Source: Burkholderiales bacterium
Lineage (GTDB): Bacteria; Pseudomonadota; Gammaproteobacteria; Burkholderiales; Burkholderiaceae_C
Assembly (NCBI GenBank): GCA_017307865.1
Contig: JAFKGE010000017.1
Span: 118,901-182,900, forward strand
Length of the DNA stretch: 64,000 nucleotides
Direction: 5' to 3'
Shown here: piece after piece, positions 45,649 to 55,778 of the stretch
Numbering within the stretch: position 1 is the first letter of the stretch
Layout: each line of letters opens with the position of its first letter
The notes under the pieces: model-generated
What the model was told of the DNA's origin: nothing
Database searches by the model: none
What the model saw: the letters and a program-made list of their open reading frames with translations, nothing else
Position numbers and translations under genes: made by a program

Positions 45649-46185
45649 ATGAAGCGCCGCCACGCCCTGGCCCTGACCTGCGCCGCCTTGCTGCCGCTGG
45701 CCGCGCACGCCGCGCTCAAGCCGGGCGACGCCGCGCCCGAGTTCAAGAGCACCGCCGCCCTGGCCGGGCAGACGTTTGCCTTCGATCTGGCCGAGGCCCT
45801 GAAGAAGGGCCCGGTGGTGCTGTATTTCTTCCCCAAGGCCTTCACGCAGGGTTGCACCATCGAGGCCAATGCCTTTGCCGAGGCCACGCCCAAGTTCGCC
45901 GCGCTGGGCGCGCGCGTGATCGGCATCTCGCACGACGACATCGACACGCTCAAGCGTTTTTCCACCGAGGCCTGCCGGGACCAGTTCGCGGTGGGCTCGG
46001 ACCCGAAGGGGCAAACGATCAAGGCCTACGACGCCGCGTCGCTGCTGCCGGGCGTCGCCAACCGCATCTCCTACGTCATCGGCCAGGATGGGCGGATTGC
46101 CTTTGTCCATCAGGGCAGCGACCCGCTGCGGCACGTCGAGCTGACGCTGAAGGCGGTAGGCGACGGGGTGCACAACAAGCGCTGA
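45649..46185 (+). CDS. Periplasmic peroxiredoxin (AhpC/TSA family)
   Basis: A 178-residue thiol peroxidase. Residues 1-21 are a signal peptide (MKRRHALALTCAALLPLAAHA|A), so it acts in the periplasm. The peroxidatic Cys is in PKAFTQGCTIEANAFAEA (about residues 62-79); Thr and Cys are positioned as in PxxxTxxC. A second Cys (TEACRDQF) may resolve it. It is BCP/PrxQ-like. It follows nrdJ by six bases, so cotranscription with a cytoplasmic reductase is likely, without an obvious functional link. Confidence 0.88.
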   Translation: MKRRHALALTCAALLPLAAHAALKPGDAAPEFKSTAALAGQTFAFDLAEALKKGPVVLYFFPKAFTQGCTIEANAFAEATPKFAALGARVIGISHDDIDTLKRFSTEACRDQFAVGSDPKGQTIKAYDAASLLPGVANRISYVIGQDGRIAFVHQGSDPLRHVELTLKAVGDGVHNKR

Positions 46186-46193
46186 CGCGGCGG

Positions 46194-46260
46194 AAACTTA
46201 CAAAAAAATCACTGGAATCCGGCGCCAATCAAGCGCGAATAGCTATAAATTATGTAGTAT
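46194..46260 (+). repeat. Dispersed repeat, copy 7 (peroxiredoxin-wecB gap)
   Basis: It reads CACTGGAATCCGGCGCCAAT, then CAAGCGCGAATAGCTATAAA and TTATGTAGTAT. It lies between convergent genes. Confidence 0.75.
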
Positions 46261-46357
46261 CCGATCGTAATCAACGGTCGAACTGCTGCGCGCTGGGTCA
46301 ACATGGCGAACGCCCTTTGCAGTCGAAAAGCATCGGGCAAGAATGGCGCCAAGGGGC

Positions 46358-47455
46358 TTATGTCAAGGCGGCGCGCAGGTGTCGGGCGATCCGCTGGGCC
46401 GCCTGGCCGTCACCGTAGGGCGACACGCCCTTGGCCATGGCCCGGTACGCCGCCGGGTCGTCGAGCAGGCGCTGGGCCTCGGCCACGATGCGCTCGAAGT
46501 GGGGCCCGACCAGCTTGACGACGCCGGCGTCCACCGCCTCGGGGCGCTCGGTCTCGTTGCGCAGCACCAGCACCGGCTTGCCCAGCGCGGGCGCCTCTTC
46601 CTGCACGCCGCCCGAGTCGCTGATGATGAAGTAGGCCTGCTTCATGGCCGCCACGAAGTTGTCGTATTCGAGCGGCGCGCACAGATGCATGTTGGGCAAA
46701 TCCGCCAGCGCCGCGTGCGCGACATCGCGCACGTTCGGGTTGGGGTGCACCGGGTAGACGAAGTCCACCTGCGGGTTGTGCTCGGCCAGATGCCGCAGCG
46801 CGCGGCAAACCTCCTGAAACGGCGCGCCGAAGTTCTCGCGCCGGTGGGCGGTCACCAAGACCATGCGCGCGCCGGGACGCTGCCCCAGATCGACCGTGGC
46901 GCTGCGCTCGGCGGTCATCAGCAGCGCGTCGATGACGGTATTGCCCGTCACCAGGATGTCGGCATCCGCCACGTCCTCGCGCAGCAGGTTTTGCCGCGAC
47001 GACTCGGTGGGCGCGAAATGCCAGCGCGCGAACAGCGAGGCGATCAGCCGGTTGGCCTCTTCCGGAAACGGGTTGTGGATGTCGCCCGTGCGCAGGCCCG
47101 CCTCCACGTGCCCAATCGGGATGCGGCGATAAAAGCAGGCCAGGCACATGGCCATCACCGTCGTGGTGTCGCCCTGCACCAGCACGGCGTCGGGCGCCTG
47201 CTCGGCCAGCACGGCATCGGCGCCGGTCAACAGGCGCGCCGTCAGGCCGCTGAGCGACTGGTTGGCCTGCATGACGTTCAGGTCGACGTCGGGCTGGATG
47301 TCGAACAGGCGCAGCACCTGGTCGAGCATTTCACGGTGCTGGGCCGTAGCCAGCACGCGGACGTCGAAATTCGGATCGGCACGCAAGGCCAACACCACCG
47401 GTGCCATCTTGATGGCCTCGGGGCGCGTGCCAATGACGCAAAGAATGCGCTTCAT
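46358..47455 (-). CDS. wecB: UDP-GlcNAc 2-epimerase (non-hydrolysing)
   Basis: Converts UDP-N-acetylglucosamine to UDP-N-acetylmannosamine for surface polysaccharides, 365 residues. Signatures: [18 protein letters not shown] at the N-terminus, [44 protein letters not shown] (catalytic region), TAHRRENFG and the UDP-binding [38 protein letters not shown] lies just before ATG 47455. No other polysaccharide genes are near, so the final product is not evident. It is downstream of ettA on the same strand. Confidence 0.94.
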   Translation of the reverse strand: MKRILCVIGTRPEAIKMAPVVLALRADPNFDVRVLATAQHREMLDQVLRLFDIQPDVDLNVMQANQSLSGLTARLLTGADAVLAEQAPDAVLVQGDTTTVMAMCLACFYRRIPIGHVEAGLRTGDIHNPFPEEANRLIASLFARWHFAPTESSRQNLLREDVADADILVTGNTVIDALLMTAERSATVDLGQRPGARMVLVTAHRRENFGAPFQEVCRALRHLAEHNPQVDFVYPVHPNPNVRDVAHAALADLPNMHLCAPLEYDNFVAAMKQAYFIISDSGGVQEEAPALGKPVLVLRNETERPEAVDAGVVKLVGPHFERIVAEAQRLLDDPAAYRAMAKGVSPYGDGQAAQRIARHLRAALT

Positions 47456-47500
47456 CTCACCTCCACAGATTCACAGCGTTGGAAAACCGATCCCATCCGC

Positions 47501-49162
47501 TCACTTGAGCGCCTTGTAGCGCATGCGATGCGGCCGCGCGCCCTCCTCGCCCAGGCGCTTCTTCTTGTCGGCCTCGTACTCTTGGTAGTTGCCGTCGAAG
47601 AACACCCATTGCGAATCGCCCTCGGCTGCCAGGATGTGGGTGCAGATGCGGTCGAGGAACCAGCGGTCGTGGCTGATGACCATCACGCTGCCGGCGTATT
47701 CCAGCAGCGCGTCTTCCAGCGCGCGCAGGGTTTCCACGTCCAGGTCGTTGCTGGGCTCGTCCAGCAGCAGCACGTTGGCACCCTGCATCAGGGTCTTGGC
47801 CAGGTGCAGGCGGCCGCGCTCGCCGCCCGACAAAGTGCCGACCTTCTTTTGCTGGTCCTGCCCGTTGAAGTTGAAGCGCCCGCAATACGCGCGGCTGGCC
47901 ATCTGGAACTTGCCGACGTTGATGATGTCCAGGCCCCCCGAGATGTCTTCCCACACCGTCTTGTCGTTGGCCAGCGCGTCGCGGCTCTGGTCGACGAAGG
48001 CCAGTTGCACCGTCTTGCCGAGGGCGACCTCGCCGGCGTCGGGCTGCTCCTTGCCGGCAATCAGGCGAAACAGCGTCGACTTGCCCGCGCCGTTGGGGCC
48101 GATGATGCCGACGATGGCGCCGGCCGGCACCTTGAAGCTGAGGTTGTCGATCAGCACGCGGTCGCCAAAGCTCTTGCTGACGCCCTTGAACTCGATCACC
48201 TCGGTGCCCAGGCGCTCGGCCACGGGGATGAAGATTTCCTGCGTCTCGTTGCGCTGCTGGTATTCGTAGTCGCTCAGTTCTTCAAAGCGCGCCAGGCGCG
48301 CCTTGCTCTTGGCCTGGCGGCCCTTGGGGTTCTGGCGCGCCCACTCCAGCTCCTTCTTCATGGCCTTCATGCGCGCGTCTTCGCTTTTCTTTTCTTGCAG
48401 CAGGCGCGCTTCCTTTTGCTCCAGCCAGGTGCTGTAGTTGCCCTTCCACGGAATGCCGTAGCCGCGGTCCAGCTCCAGGATCCATTCGGCCGCGTTGTCC
48501 AGGAAGTAGCGGTCGTGCGTGATCGCCACCACGGTGCCGGGAAAGCGCTGCAGAAAGATCTCCAGCCACTCCACGCTCTCGGCGTCCAGGTGGTTGGTGG
48601 GTTCGTCCAGCAGCAACATGTCGGGCTTGGACAGCAGCAGCTTGCACAGCGCGATGCGGCGCTTTTCGCCGCCCGACAGGTTCTTGATCTGCGCGTCCCA
48701 GGGCGGCAGGCGCAGCGCGTCGGCGGCAATTTCCAGCTGGTGCTCGCTGTCGGTGCCGGCAGCGGCAATCACCGCCTCCAGCTTGCCCTGCTCCTCGCTC
48801 AGGGCGTCGAAGTCGGCATCGGGCTCGGCATAGGCGGCGTAGATTTCCTCCAGCCGGGCGCGCGCGGCGTTGACCTCGCCCATCGCCAGTTCGACCTCTT
48901 CGCGCACCGTGTGCTCGGGGTTGAGCTGCGGCTCCTGCGGCAGGTAGCCGATGTCCAGGCCCGGCATCGGCGTGGCCTCGCCCTCGATCTCGGTGTCGAT
49001 GCCGGCCATGATCTTCAGCAGCGTGGACTTGCCCGAGCCGTTCAGGCCCAGCACGCCGATCTTGGCGCCGGGAAAGAACGACAGCGAAATGTCCTTCAAG
49101 ATCTGCCGCTTGGGCGGCACGATCTTGCTGACGCGGTTCATGGTGTAGACGTACTGGGCCAT
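47501..49162 (-). CDS. ettA: Energy-dependent translational throttle protein EttA
   Basis: ABC-F ATPase that binds the ribosomal E site and regulates the first elongation step according to ATP level, 553 residues. Two ABC domains: Walker [17 protein letters not shown] near residue 41 and [16 protein letters not shown] near 358, with signatures [16 protein letters not shown] and [16 protein letters not shown]. The linker and arm include [23 protein letters not shown] 49162 ([29 protein letters not shown]) is the family start. The ribosome site (GAGAG) is at the edge of a dispersed repeat copy that forms its leader. Confidence 0.95.
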   Translation of the reverse strand: MAQYVYTMNRVSKIVPPKRQILKDISLSFFPGAKIGVLGLNGSGKSTLLKIMAGIDTEIEGEATPMPGLDIGYLPQEPQLNPEHTVREEVELAMGEVNAARARLEEIYAAYAEPDADFDALSEEQGKLEAVIAAAGTDSEHQLEIAADALRLPPWDAQIKNLSGGEKRRIALCKLLLSKPDMLLLDEPTNHLDAESVEWLEIFLQRFPGTVVAITHDRYFLDNAAEWILELDRGYGIPWKGNYSTWLEQKEARLLQEKKSEDARMKAMKKELEWARQNPKGRQAKSKARLARFEELSDYEYQQRNETQEIFIPVAERLGTEVIEFKGVSKSFGDRVLIDNLSFKVPAGAIVGIIGPNGAGKSTLFRLIAGKEQPDAGEVALGKTVQLAFVDQSRDALANDKTVWEDISGGLDIINVGKFQMASRAYCGRFNFNGQDQQKKVGTLSGGERGRLHLAKTLMQGANVLLLDEPSNDLDVETLRALEDALLEYAGSVMVISHDRWFLDRICTHILAAEGDSQWVFFDGNYQEYEADKKKRLGEEGARPHRMRYKALK

Positions 49163-49232
49163 CAAATTACTCTCAAAAACATAGCTATCAGCGCTTGCCA
49201 GGCGAGCGCTGCAGCATTAAAACGCTTGAAAT
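49163..49232 (-). repeat. Dispersed repeat, copy 8 (ettA leader)
   Basis: On the minus strand it reads TGCAGCGCTCGCCTGGCAAG, then CGCTGATAGCTATGTTTTTG and AGAGTAATTTG directly in front of the ettA ATG. It thus supplies the ribosome-binding region of ettA. Confidence 0.75.
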
Positions 49233-49567
49233 CGGAGGAGCAGATCCCCCGCGCGGGCACCGCGTGGCCGCAGGCCGCCAAACCTCGATTATCGGCGCTG
49301 CGCCATGGCCGGGGCGCAGCCGCGGGCGCGGCGCGCGCGCATCCGCTGCGCCATGCGTGCGATAATGGCGGGGCTGACGGTTCACCAGTTCCCCGTTTCA
49401 GCCAGCCCTTCCGCTGGGGCACCTTGCACATGCGCAGCCCATCCGGGCCCATCGCGCGCCAGGGCGCCCACCTCAAGAAGAACCCGCTTTTCGCCCACCT
49501 GACTGGCCGGCCCTGCGCCGGATCGGGCCCAAGGCAGCCGCGCCGCATTGCACGGCGCATCCATCTG
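49233..49567. other. Divergent gap between ettA and rhlE
   Basis: 335 bases without a recognised gene. GATAAT (49361-49366) could be a -10 for rhlE, with no good -35 partner; it would give a leader of about 200 bases. The rhlE frame is open through it but with no similarity to the helicase, so I treat it as leader. It is very GC-rich near 49310-49345. Confidence 0.5.
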
Positions 49568-51331
<1,764 letters not shown>

Positions 51332-51350
51332 GCGCGGCGCACCGCACCAT

Positions 51351-51385
51351 GCAAAGGCCTCTTCGGAGGTCTTTTTGCATTTTTT
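51351..51385 (+). terminator. Intrinsic terminator after rhlE
   Basis: GCAAAGGCCTC pairs with GAGGTCTTT (one mismatch) across a TTCG tetraloop, followed by TTTTTGCATTTTTT. The T-run merges into the adjoining dispersed repeat. Confidence 0.78.
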
Positions 51386-51434
51386 GCCTCCAGCGCTTGC
51401 GCAGCAAGCGCGAGCAGCTACTTATTCAATAGCA
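51378..51434 (+). repeat. Dispersed repeat, copy 9 (3' end of regulator gene)
   Basis: It reads TTTTTTGCCTCCAGCGCTTG, then CGCAGCAAGCGCGAGCAGCT and ACTTATTCAATAGCAT. CAGCGCTTG and CAAGCGC form inverted arms. The minus-strand regulator gene ends inside it: its stop (51418-51420) and last codons are repeat sequence. Confidence 0.82.
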
Positions 51435-52980
51435 TTTCGCGCATGCGCTCGGCCCATGCCGGATTGCCACGCCACAGCGGCTGCAGCGCGTCGGCGGATC
51501 CTGGCTGCGTTTGTGCGCACTCGCGCAGCCAAGCCGCCGCCGCGCCGCGGCGCCCCAGCGCGACATTGGCTGCAGCCGCCGCCTGCATCGCCGAGCGCCA
51601 AGTCGGCCGCACCTTCAAGGCGGCGACCGCCCCTTGCAGCGCCGCTTCGGCCCGGCCGTCGAACAGCTGGGCGAGCGCCTGCAAGGTGTACCAGACAAAG
51701 TTTTGCGGGTCATGGCGGTTCAGCTTGAGCCCGTCCTCCAGCGCCTGCGCCGCAGCGCCGGCCTGGCCCGAAAACAGCGCCGTCATGCCGTGCACGAGGT
51801 GGCCCAACGCAAAGCAGGGACTCAGCTCGATCGCCTTCTCGGCACTGCGACGCGCCAGCACGAAGTCGTCCACGTAATTGCTGACGATGGCCAGCGCATA
51901 GTGGGCGTAGGGGTTCTTCTCGTCGAGCTGCACGGCCTGGAGCGCGGCGGACTGGCCCTCATGCAGGTCACGCGCCGGGTCTTCGCTCCATGCGTAGCCC
52001 ACCAGGCCGGCGCTGACCCGGCCCAGCCACAGGTGCGCCTCGGTGAGTTCGGGGTCGATGCGGCTGGCCTGGCGAAACAGCTCGCGCGCCTCCAGATGCG
52101 TGGGCCGCGTGACGTGGTGGAACAGCCACGAGCCCCGGGCAACCAAGTCCCACGCGCTCACGCTGCCGCCGCGGCGCCGCGCAGCCAGATCGCCCGCGCC
52201 CTTCAACAGCTCCGGCTCCATCGCCCCCGCGACCCGCCGGGTGATGGCGTCCTGCACGTCGAACAGATCGACATCGCCAAAGTCGTAGTGTTCCGCCCAC
52301 AGGCAGCGGCCACCCGCCGCCTCCACCAGTTGGACCGAAACGCGTCCGCGCCCGGCCGCCTTGCGCACGGAGCCCTCCACCGCGTAGCGCACCCCCAGTT
52401 CGCTGGCCGCGGTGCGTCCGTCGGCAGGCCTCAGCTTGTAGACATGGCTGGCATTGCGGCCCGTCACCGAGAACCAGCGGAACCGGGTCAGCGCGGTGAT
52501 CAGCGCCTCGGTGAGGCCGTCGACGAGATACTCCTGCGTGGCATCGTCGCCCAGGTGCGTGAAGGGCAGCACGGCGATGCTGGGTCGGCCCCCGTGGTCG
52601 ATCAGGCCATGGTCGAGCGGCGCGAGTTGCACCTCCTCCACCGCAGCCGCGCCGAGCAGGCGATAGCCGGTGCGCGGCACGGTGACGATCCACTCCGAGC
52701 CGTGGTGCTGCGCCGGGCCGAGCAGCTTGCGCAACGCGGCCACCTGCACCGAAAGGTTGCTGTCCTCCACCACCAGCGCCGGCCAGGCCAGGCGCATCAA
52801 ATCGGCCTTGGACACCGACTCGCCTCCGGCCTCCAGCAGCGTCTGCAGGATGCGCAAGCCGCGCTGGCCCACGGTGAGGGCCTGGCCATCGCGCGTCAGC
52901 GTGCCGCGCGCGGCATCAAACAGGAAGGGACCGAACGCAAAGCGCTTCGTCACGGCGGGCTCGGCGTTCTCGCTGGGCAT
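51418..52980 (-). CDS. CadC-like winged-helix regulator with TPR domain
   Basis: A 520-residue regulator with an OmpR/PhoB-type winged-helix domain at the N-terminus (about 12-110: FAFGPFLFDAARGTLTRDGQALTVGQRGLRILQTLLEAGGESVSKADLMRLAWPALVVEDSNLSVQVAALRKLLG, WIVTVPRTGYRLLG). It then has a FlgO/TolB-like adenylate cyclase-associated domain (about 135-270: PSIAVLPFTHLGDDATQEYLVDGLTEALITALTRFRWFSVTGRNAS) and TPR-like repeats (about 300-505). No membrane helix is visible, unlike CadC, so it is soluble. Targets are unknown; the divergent cupin gene is one candidate. Its last codons and stop are in a dispersed repeat. Confidence 0.82.
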   Translation of the reverse strand: MPSENAEPAVTKRFAFGPFLFDAARGTLTRDGQALTVGQRGLRILQTLLEAGGESVSKADLMRLAWPALVVEDSNLSVQVAALRKLLGPAQHHGSEWIVTVPRTGYRLLGAAAVEEVQLAPLDHGLIDHGGRPSIAVLPFTHLGDDATQEYLVDGLTEALITALTRFRWFSVTGRNASHVYKLRPADGRTAASELGVRYAVEGSVRKAAGRGRVSVQLVEAAGGRCLWAEHYDFGDVDLFDVQDAITRRVAGAMEPELLKGAGDLAARRRGGSVSAWDLVARGSWLFHHVTRPTHLEARELFRQASRIDPELTEAHLWLGRVSAGLVGYAWSEDPARDLHEGQSAALQAVQLDEKNPYAHYALAIVSNYVDDFVLARRSAEKAIELSPCFALGHLVHGMTALFSGQAGAAAQALEDGLKLNRHDPQNFVWYTLQALAQLFDGRAEAALQGAVAALKVRPTWRSAMQAAAAANVALGRRGAAAAWLRECAQTQPGSADALQPLWRGNPAWAERMREMLLNK

Positions 52981-53081
52981 GATTTCGCAACTTTTCGGCG
53001 CCGTTTCAGTGACACGCGCGGCGGGCGCCCCTATTGTCCGGCCACGGGCCACCGGCCCGCAACCATCGCAGGAGAGACACC

Positions 53082-53495
53082 ATGTCAGCACCCGATGCAA
53101 GGTCCGCGCGGTACGTCATCCGCCCATCGCCCGCCTTCACCAGCACCCAGGGCTCGCGTTACGCGCCGGCTGTCAGCGCCGAAAGCGTCGGCGCGCGCGC
53201 ACTCTTCATGGGCGAGATCACGCTCGCGGCCGGCCAGCGCACCAAGGCGCACGCGCACGGACACGAGACCGCCCACCGCATGCAGAGCGGCGAGGCGGTC
53301 GAGCTGTGGACCGGCGCGCGGCTGGAGCACTGCGACCTCGTGCGGCCCGGCGACTACCTGTTCATCCCGGCCGGCATGCCGCATGTGGCCGTCAACCGCA
53401 GCGACACCGCCGCCGTCTTCATCGGCGCTCGCAACGAGCCCAAGACACAAGAAAGCGTGACCCTGCTGCCCCAACTCGACGCATTGGTGCCATAA
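53082..53495 (+). CDS. Cupin-domain protein
   Basis: A 137-residue single-domain cupin. The first cupin motif is HAHGHETAHRMQSGEAVELWTGARLEHCDLVRPGDYLFIPAGMPHVAVN, with three His plus Glu as likely metal ligands. GGAGAG precedes ATG 53082 by five bases. It diverges from the CadC-like regulator (101-base gap) and converges with a second cupin gene. Cupins of this size may be dioxygenases, isomerases or binding proteins; no substrate can be assigned. Confidence 0.8.
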   Translation: MSAPDARSARYVIRPSPAFTSTQGSRYAPAVSAESVGARALFMGEITLAAGQRTKAHAHGHETAHRMQSGEAVELWTGARLEHCDLVRPGDYLFIPAGMPHVAVNRSDTAAVFIGARNEPKTQESVTLLPQLDALVP

Positions 53496-53534
53496 CGCAC
53501 GAACCCAGGCGCCACGGCGCGCCAAGCCAGCCGC

Positions 53535-53918
53535 TCAGGCGCGCACGAACAGCGTGACCAGTGGCTCGTCGCCCAGCAGCCGGCTGCGGTGGCCGTGCAG
53601 CGCCGGATCGAAGCTGACGCCCGCCGGCAGCGTGTCGTTGGAGTAAAAGCATTCGCCCGGCCCGAACACGCGCGCGCTGCCGTCGCGCAGACCGATCTCC
53701 ATGCGCCCCTGCAGCACCACCAGCCACTGCGGCGTGGTGGTGCAATGAAAGTCGCTGGCAAAGCCGACCGGGCTGTGGCGAAACTGCCAGCCGCCCGAGG
53801 CCTGCAGCGCCGACAGGCGCGCGACGGGCGAGCCCTCGGCCAAATCCACCGGACGGTCGCGAAAGCTGGCGCGGCCGTCGGCACTCGTATACAGTTCGGT
53901 CAAAGTCAGGGTGGTCAT
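53535..53918 (-). CDS. Cupin-domain protein
   Basis: A 127-residue small cupin: SALQASGGWQFRHSPVGFASDFHCTTTPQWLVVLQGRMEIGLRDGSARVFGPGECFYSNDTLPAGVSFDPALHGHRSRLLGDEPLVTLFVRA. Metal-ligand residues are fewer than in the neighbour (FHCTTTPQW and HGHRS), so metal binding is uncertain. ATG 53918 is taken; an extension upstream overlaps the divergent promoter region. It is convergent with the other cupin and divergent from an SDR gene. Function unknown. Confidence 0.75.
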   Translation of the reverse strand: MTTLTLTELYTSADGRASFRDRPVDLAEGSPVARLSALQASGGWQFRHSPVGFASDFHCTTTPQWLVVLQGRMEIGLRDGSARVFGPGECFYSNDTLPAGVSFDPALHGHRSRLLGDEPLVTLFVRA

Positions 53919-54120
53919 GGGCAAGCGTCGCACGGGTCGGCCGAAAGCGGCAGTGTAGGCGCAGCGGACGACCGCAGCCGCCCGGCAGCGGACAGCGGGT
54001 CGGGCTTCGGAGCCGCCCGGGGTGGTGATTCGGGCCAGCCCCAGAAACGACCGCAACCGCATCAGAATTTGCATACTGAAGTGGTACATTCGAGCGCTTT
54101 TCCGCCTCGCTGATTCGACC

Positions 54121-54903
54121 ATGCCCGCCACCACCGCCCCCATCTGCTTCGGCCTGCAGGGCCGCGTCGTCATCGTCACCGGCGCCGCGCAGGGCATTGG
54201 CGCGGCCTGCGCGCGGCGCTTTGCGCGCGAGGCGGCCCAGGTGGTGATCGCCGACGTGGCCGACGCCGCCGGCCAGGCCCTGGCGGCCGAGCTGCAGGCC
54301 GACTACGTGCATTGCGACGTCGGCGACAAGGCGCAGGTCGACGCGCTGGTGGCCAAGGTGCTGGGCCAGCACGGCCGCATCGACGTGCTGGTCAACAATG
54401 CCGGCATCTTCAAGGCGGCCGATTTTCTCGACGTGAGCGAGGTCGACTTCGACGCCGTGCTGCGCGTCAACCTCAAGGGCGCCTTCCTGGTCGGCCAGAC
54501 GGTGGCGCGCGCGATGGCCGCCGCCGGCCGCGGCGCCATCGTCAACATGAGCTCGGTCAACAGCGTGCTGGCCATTCCCAACATCGCCAGCTACAACGTC
54601 AGCAAGGGCGGCATCAACCAGCTCACGCGCGCCATGGCGCTGGCACTGGCCGACAAGGGCGTGCGCGTCAACGCCGTGGGCCCCGGCACCATCGCCACCG
54701 AGCTGGCCGCGCAGGCGGTGCTGACCAGCGACGACGCCAAGAACAAGATCATGATGCGCACGCCGATGAAGCGCCTGGGCGAGCCCGCCGAGGTGGCCGA
54801 CGTGGTGGCCTTCCTGGCCAGCGACGCCGCCAGCTACATGACGGGCGAAATCGTCATGGTCGACGGCGGGCGCATGGCGCTGAACTACACCGTGCCGGTG
54901 TGA
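54121..54903 (+). CDS. Short-chain dehydrogenase/reductase
   Basis: Classical SDR oxidoreductase, 260 residues. The cofactor motif is VIVTGAAQGIGAACARRFA (TGxxxGxG, about 17-35). An acidic residue at the end of beta-2 (VVIADVADAAGQ) suggests NAD rather than NADP. NNAG is at VLVNNAGIFKAADF, the catalytic Ser in NMSSVNSV, and YxxxK in SYNVSKGGINQLTRAMA. The C-terminus PMKRLGEPAEVADVVAFLASDAASYMTGEIVMVDGGRMALNYT is typical of 3-oxoacyl-ACP reductase or sugar/alcohol dehydrogenases. Substrate unknown. The phosphoesterase gene follows on the same strand after 46 bases. Confidence 0.88.
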   Translation: MPATTAPICFGLQGRVVIVTGAAQGIGAACARRFAREAAQVVIADVADAAGQALAAELQADYVHCDVGDKAQVDALVAKVLGQHGRIDVLVNNAGIFKAADFLDVSEVDFDAVLRVNLKGAFLVGQTVARAMAAAGRGAIVNMSSVNSVLAIPNIASYNVSKGGINQLTRAMALALADKGVRVNAVGPGTIATELAAQAVLTSDDAKNKIMMRTPMKRLGEPAEVADVVAFLASDAASYMTGEIVMVDGGRMALNYTVPV

Positions 54904-54949
54904 GCGCCGCGCGAATCCCCGGCACGCCCCGCCCCCTCGGCCGCACGCC

Positions 54950-55774
54950 ATGCTGATCGCGCAGATCACCGACCCGCACATCGGCCTCCAACCCGGGCCG
55001 GCCACCGGCCCGCTCGACCCCACGGGCAGCCTGCGCCGCGCGCTGGCGCACGTGCGCGCGCTGCAGCCGGCCGTCGACGTGCTGCTGCTGACGGGCGACT
55101 TGGCCGACAACGGCCGGCCACAGGACTACGCCGAAATCGCCGCCCTGCTGGCCGACACCCTGCCGACGCCGGCCGACGGCGGCCCGCGCGTGCTGGCCGT
55201 GCCCGGCAACCACGACCGGCGCGCCCCCGCGCGCCAGGCGCTGGCCGCGGCCATGCCGGTGGCGCCCGACGCGCCGGGCGACTGTGTCTGCCTGCACGTC
55301 GAGCACGGCGGCCTGCACCTGATCGGCCTGGACACCGTGGTGCCCGGTGCCGCGCACGGCGCACTCGCGGCCGATCAGCTGGCCTGGCTGCAGCGCCACC
55401 TGGCCGCCTGCGCCGGCGCGCCGGTGCTGATCTTCATGCATCACCCGCCCCTGGTCAGCGGCATGGCCGCCATGGACGCCTGCGGCCTGCTGCAGGGCCG
55501 CGCCGAACTGGGCCGCATCGTGGCGGCGCACGGCGGCGTGCAAGCCATCGCCGCCGGCCACCTGCACCGCGCCATCGTCGGGCAGCTGGGTGGCGCGCCG
55601 GTGGTGGTGGCACCCTCAAGCTCGCACCAGCTGACGCTCGACCTGCGCCCCGACGCCCCGCTGGCCCTGCGCTTCGAGCCGCCCATGATCGGCCTGTACC
55701 GCTGGACGGCCGCCGATGGCATCGCCTGCCACTTCAGCTACGTCGAGGCGTTCGGCCCCAGCCACCCGATCTGA
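54950..55774 (+). CDS. Metallophosphoesterase, CpdA-like
   Basis: Calcineurin-like phosphoesterase of the class III cyclic-nucleotide phosphodiesterase (CpdA/GlpQ-unrelated) group, 274 residues. Metal-ligand motifs in order: ITDPHIG (DxH, residues 6-12), LLTGDLADNG (GDxxD-like), VPGNHDRR (GNHD), FMHHPPL (H), AAGHLHRAIVG (GHxH). All ligands are present. Substrate may be cAMP, another cyclic nucleotide or a phosphodiester such as glycerophosphodiester; the sequence does not decide. It ends four bases from the convergent binding-protein gene. Confidence 0.87.
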   Translation: MLIAQITDPHIGLQPGPATGPLDPTGSLRRALAHVRALQPAVDVLLLTGDLADNGRPQDYAEIAALLADTLPTPADGGPRVLAVPGNHDRRAPARQALAAAMPVAPDAPGDCVCLHVEHGGLHLIGLDTVVPGAAHGALAADQLAWLQRHLAACAGAPVLIFMHHPPLVSGMAAMDACGLLQGRAELGRIVAAHGGVQAIAAGHLHRAIVGQLGGAPVVVAPSSSHQLTLDLRPDAPLALRFEPPMIGLYRWTAADGIACHFSYVEAFGPSHPI

Positions 55775-55778
55775 GCGG

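Noticed and set aside
46343..49567. Very long open frame on the plus strand running antisense through wecB and ettA into rhlE
   Set aside because: It is a codon-bias shadow: the GC-rich third positions of the minus-strand genes keep the antisense frame free of stops. The sequence is low-complexity His/Gln/Val/Gly and matches nothing; only the part from 49568 is a real gene.
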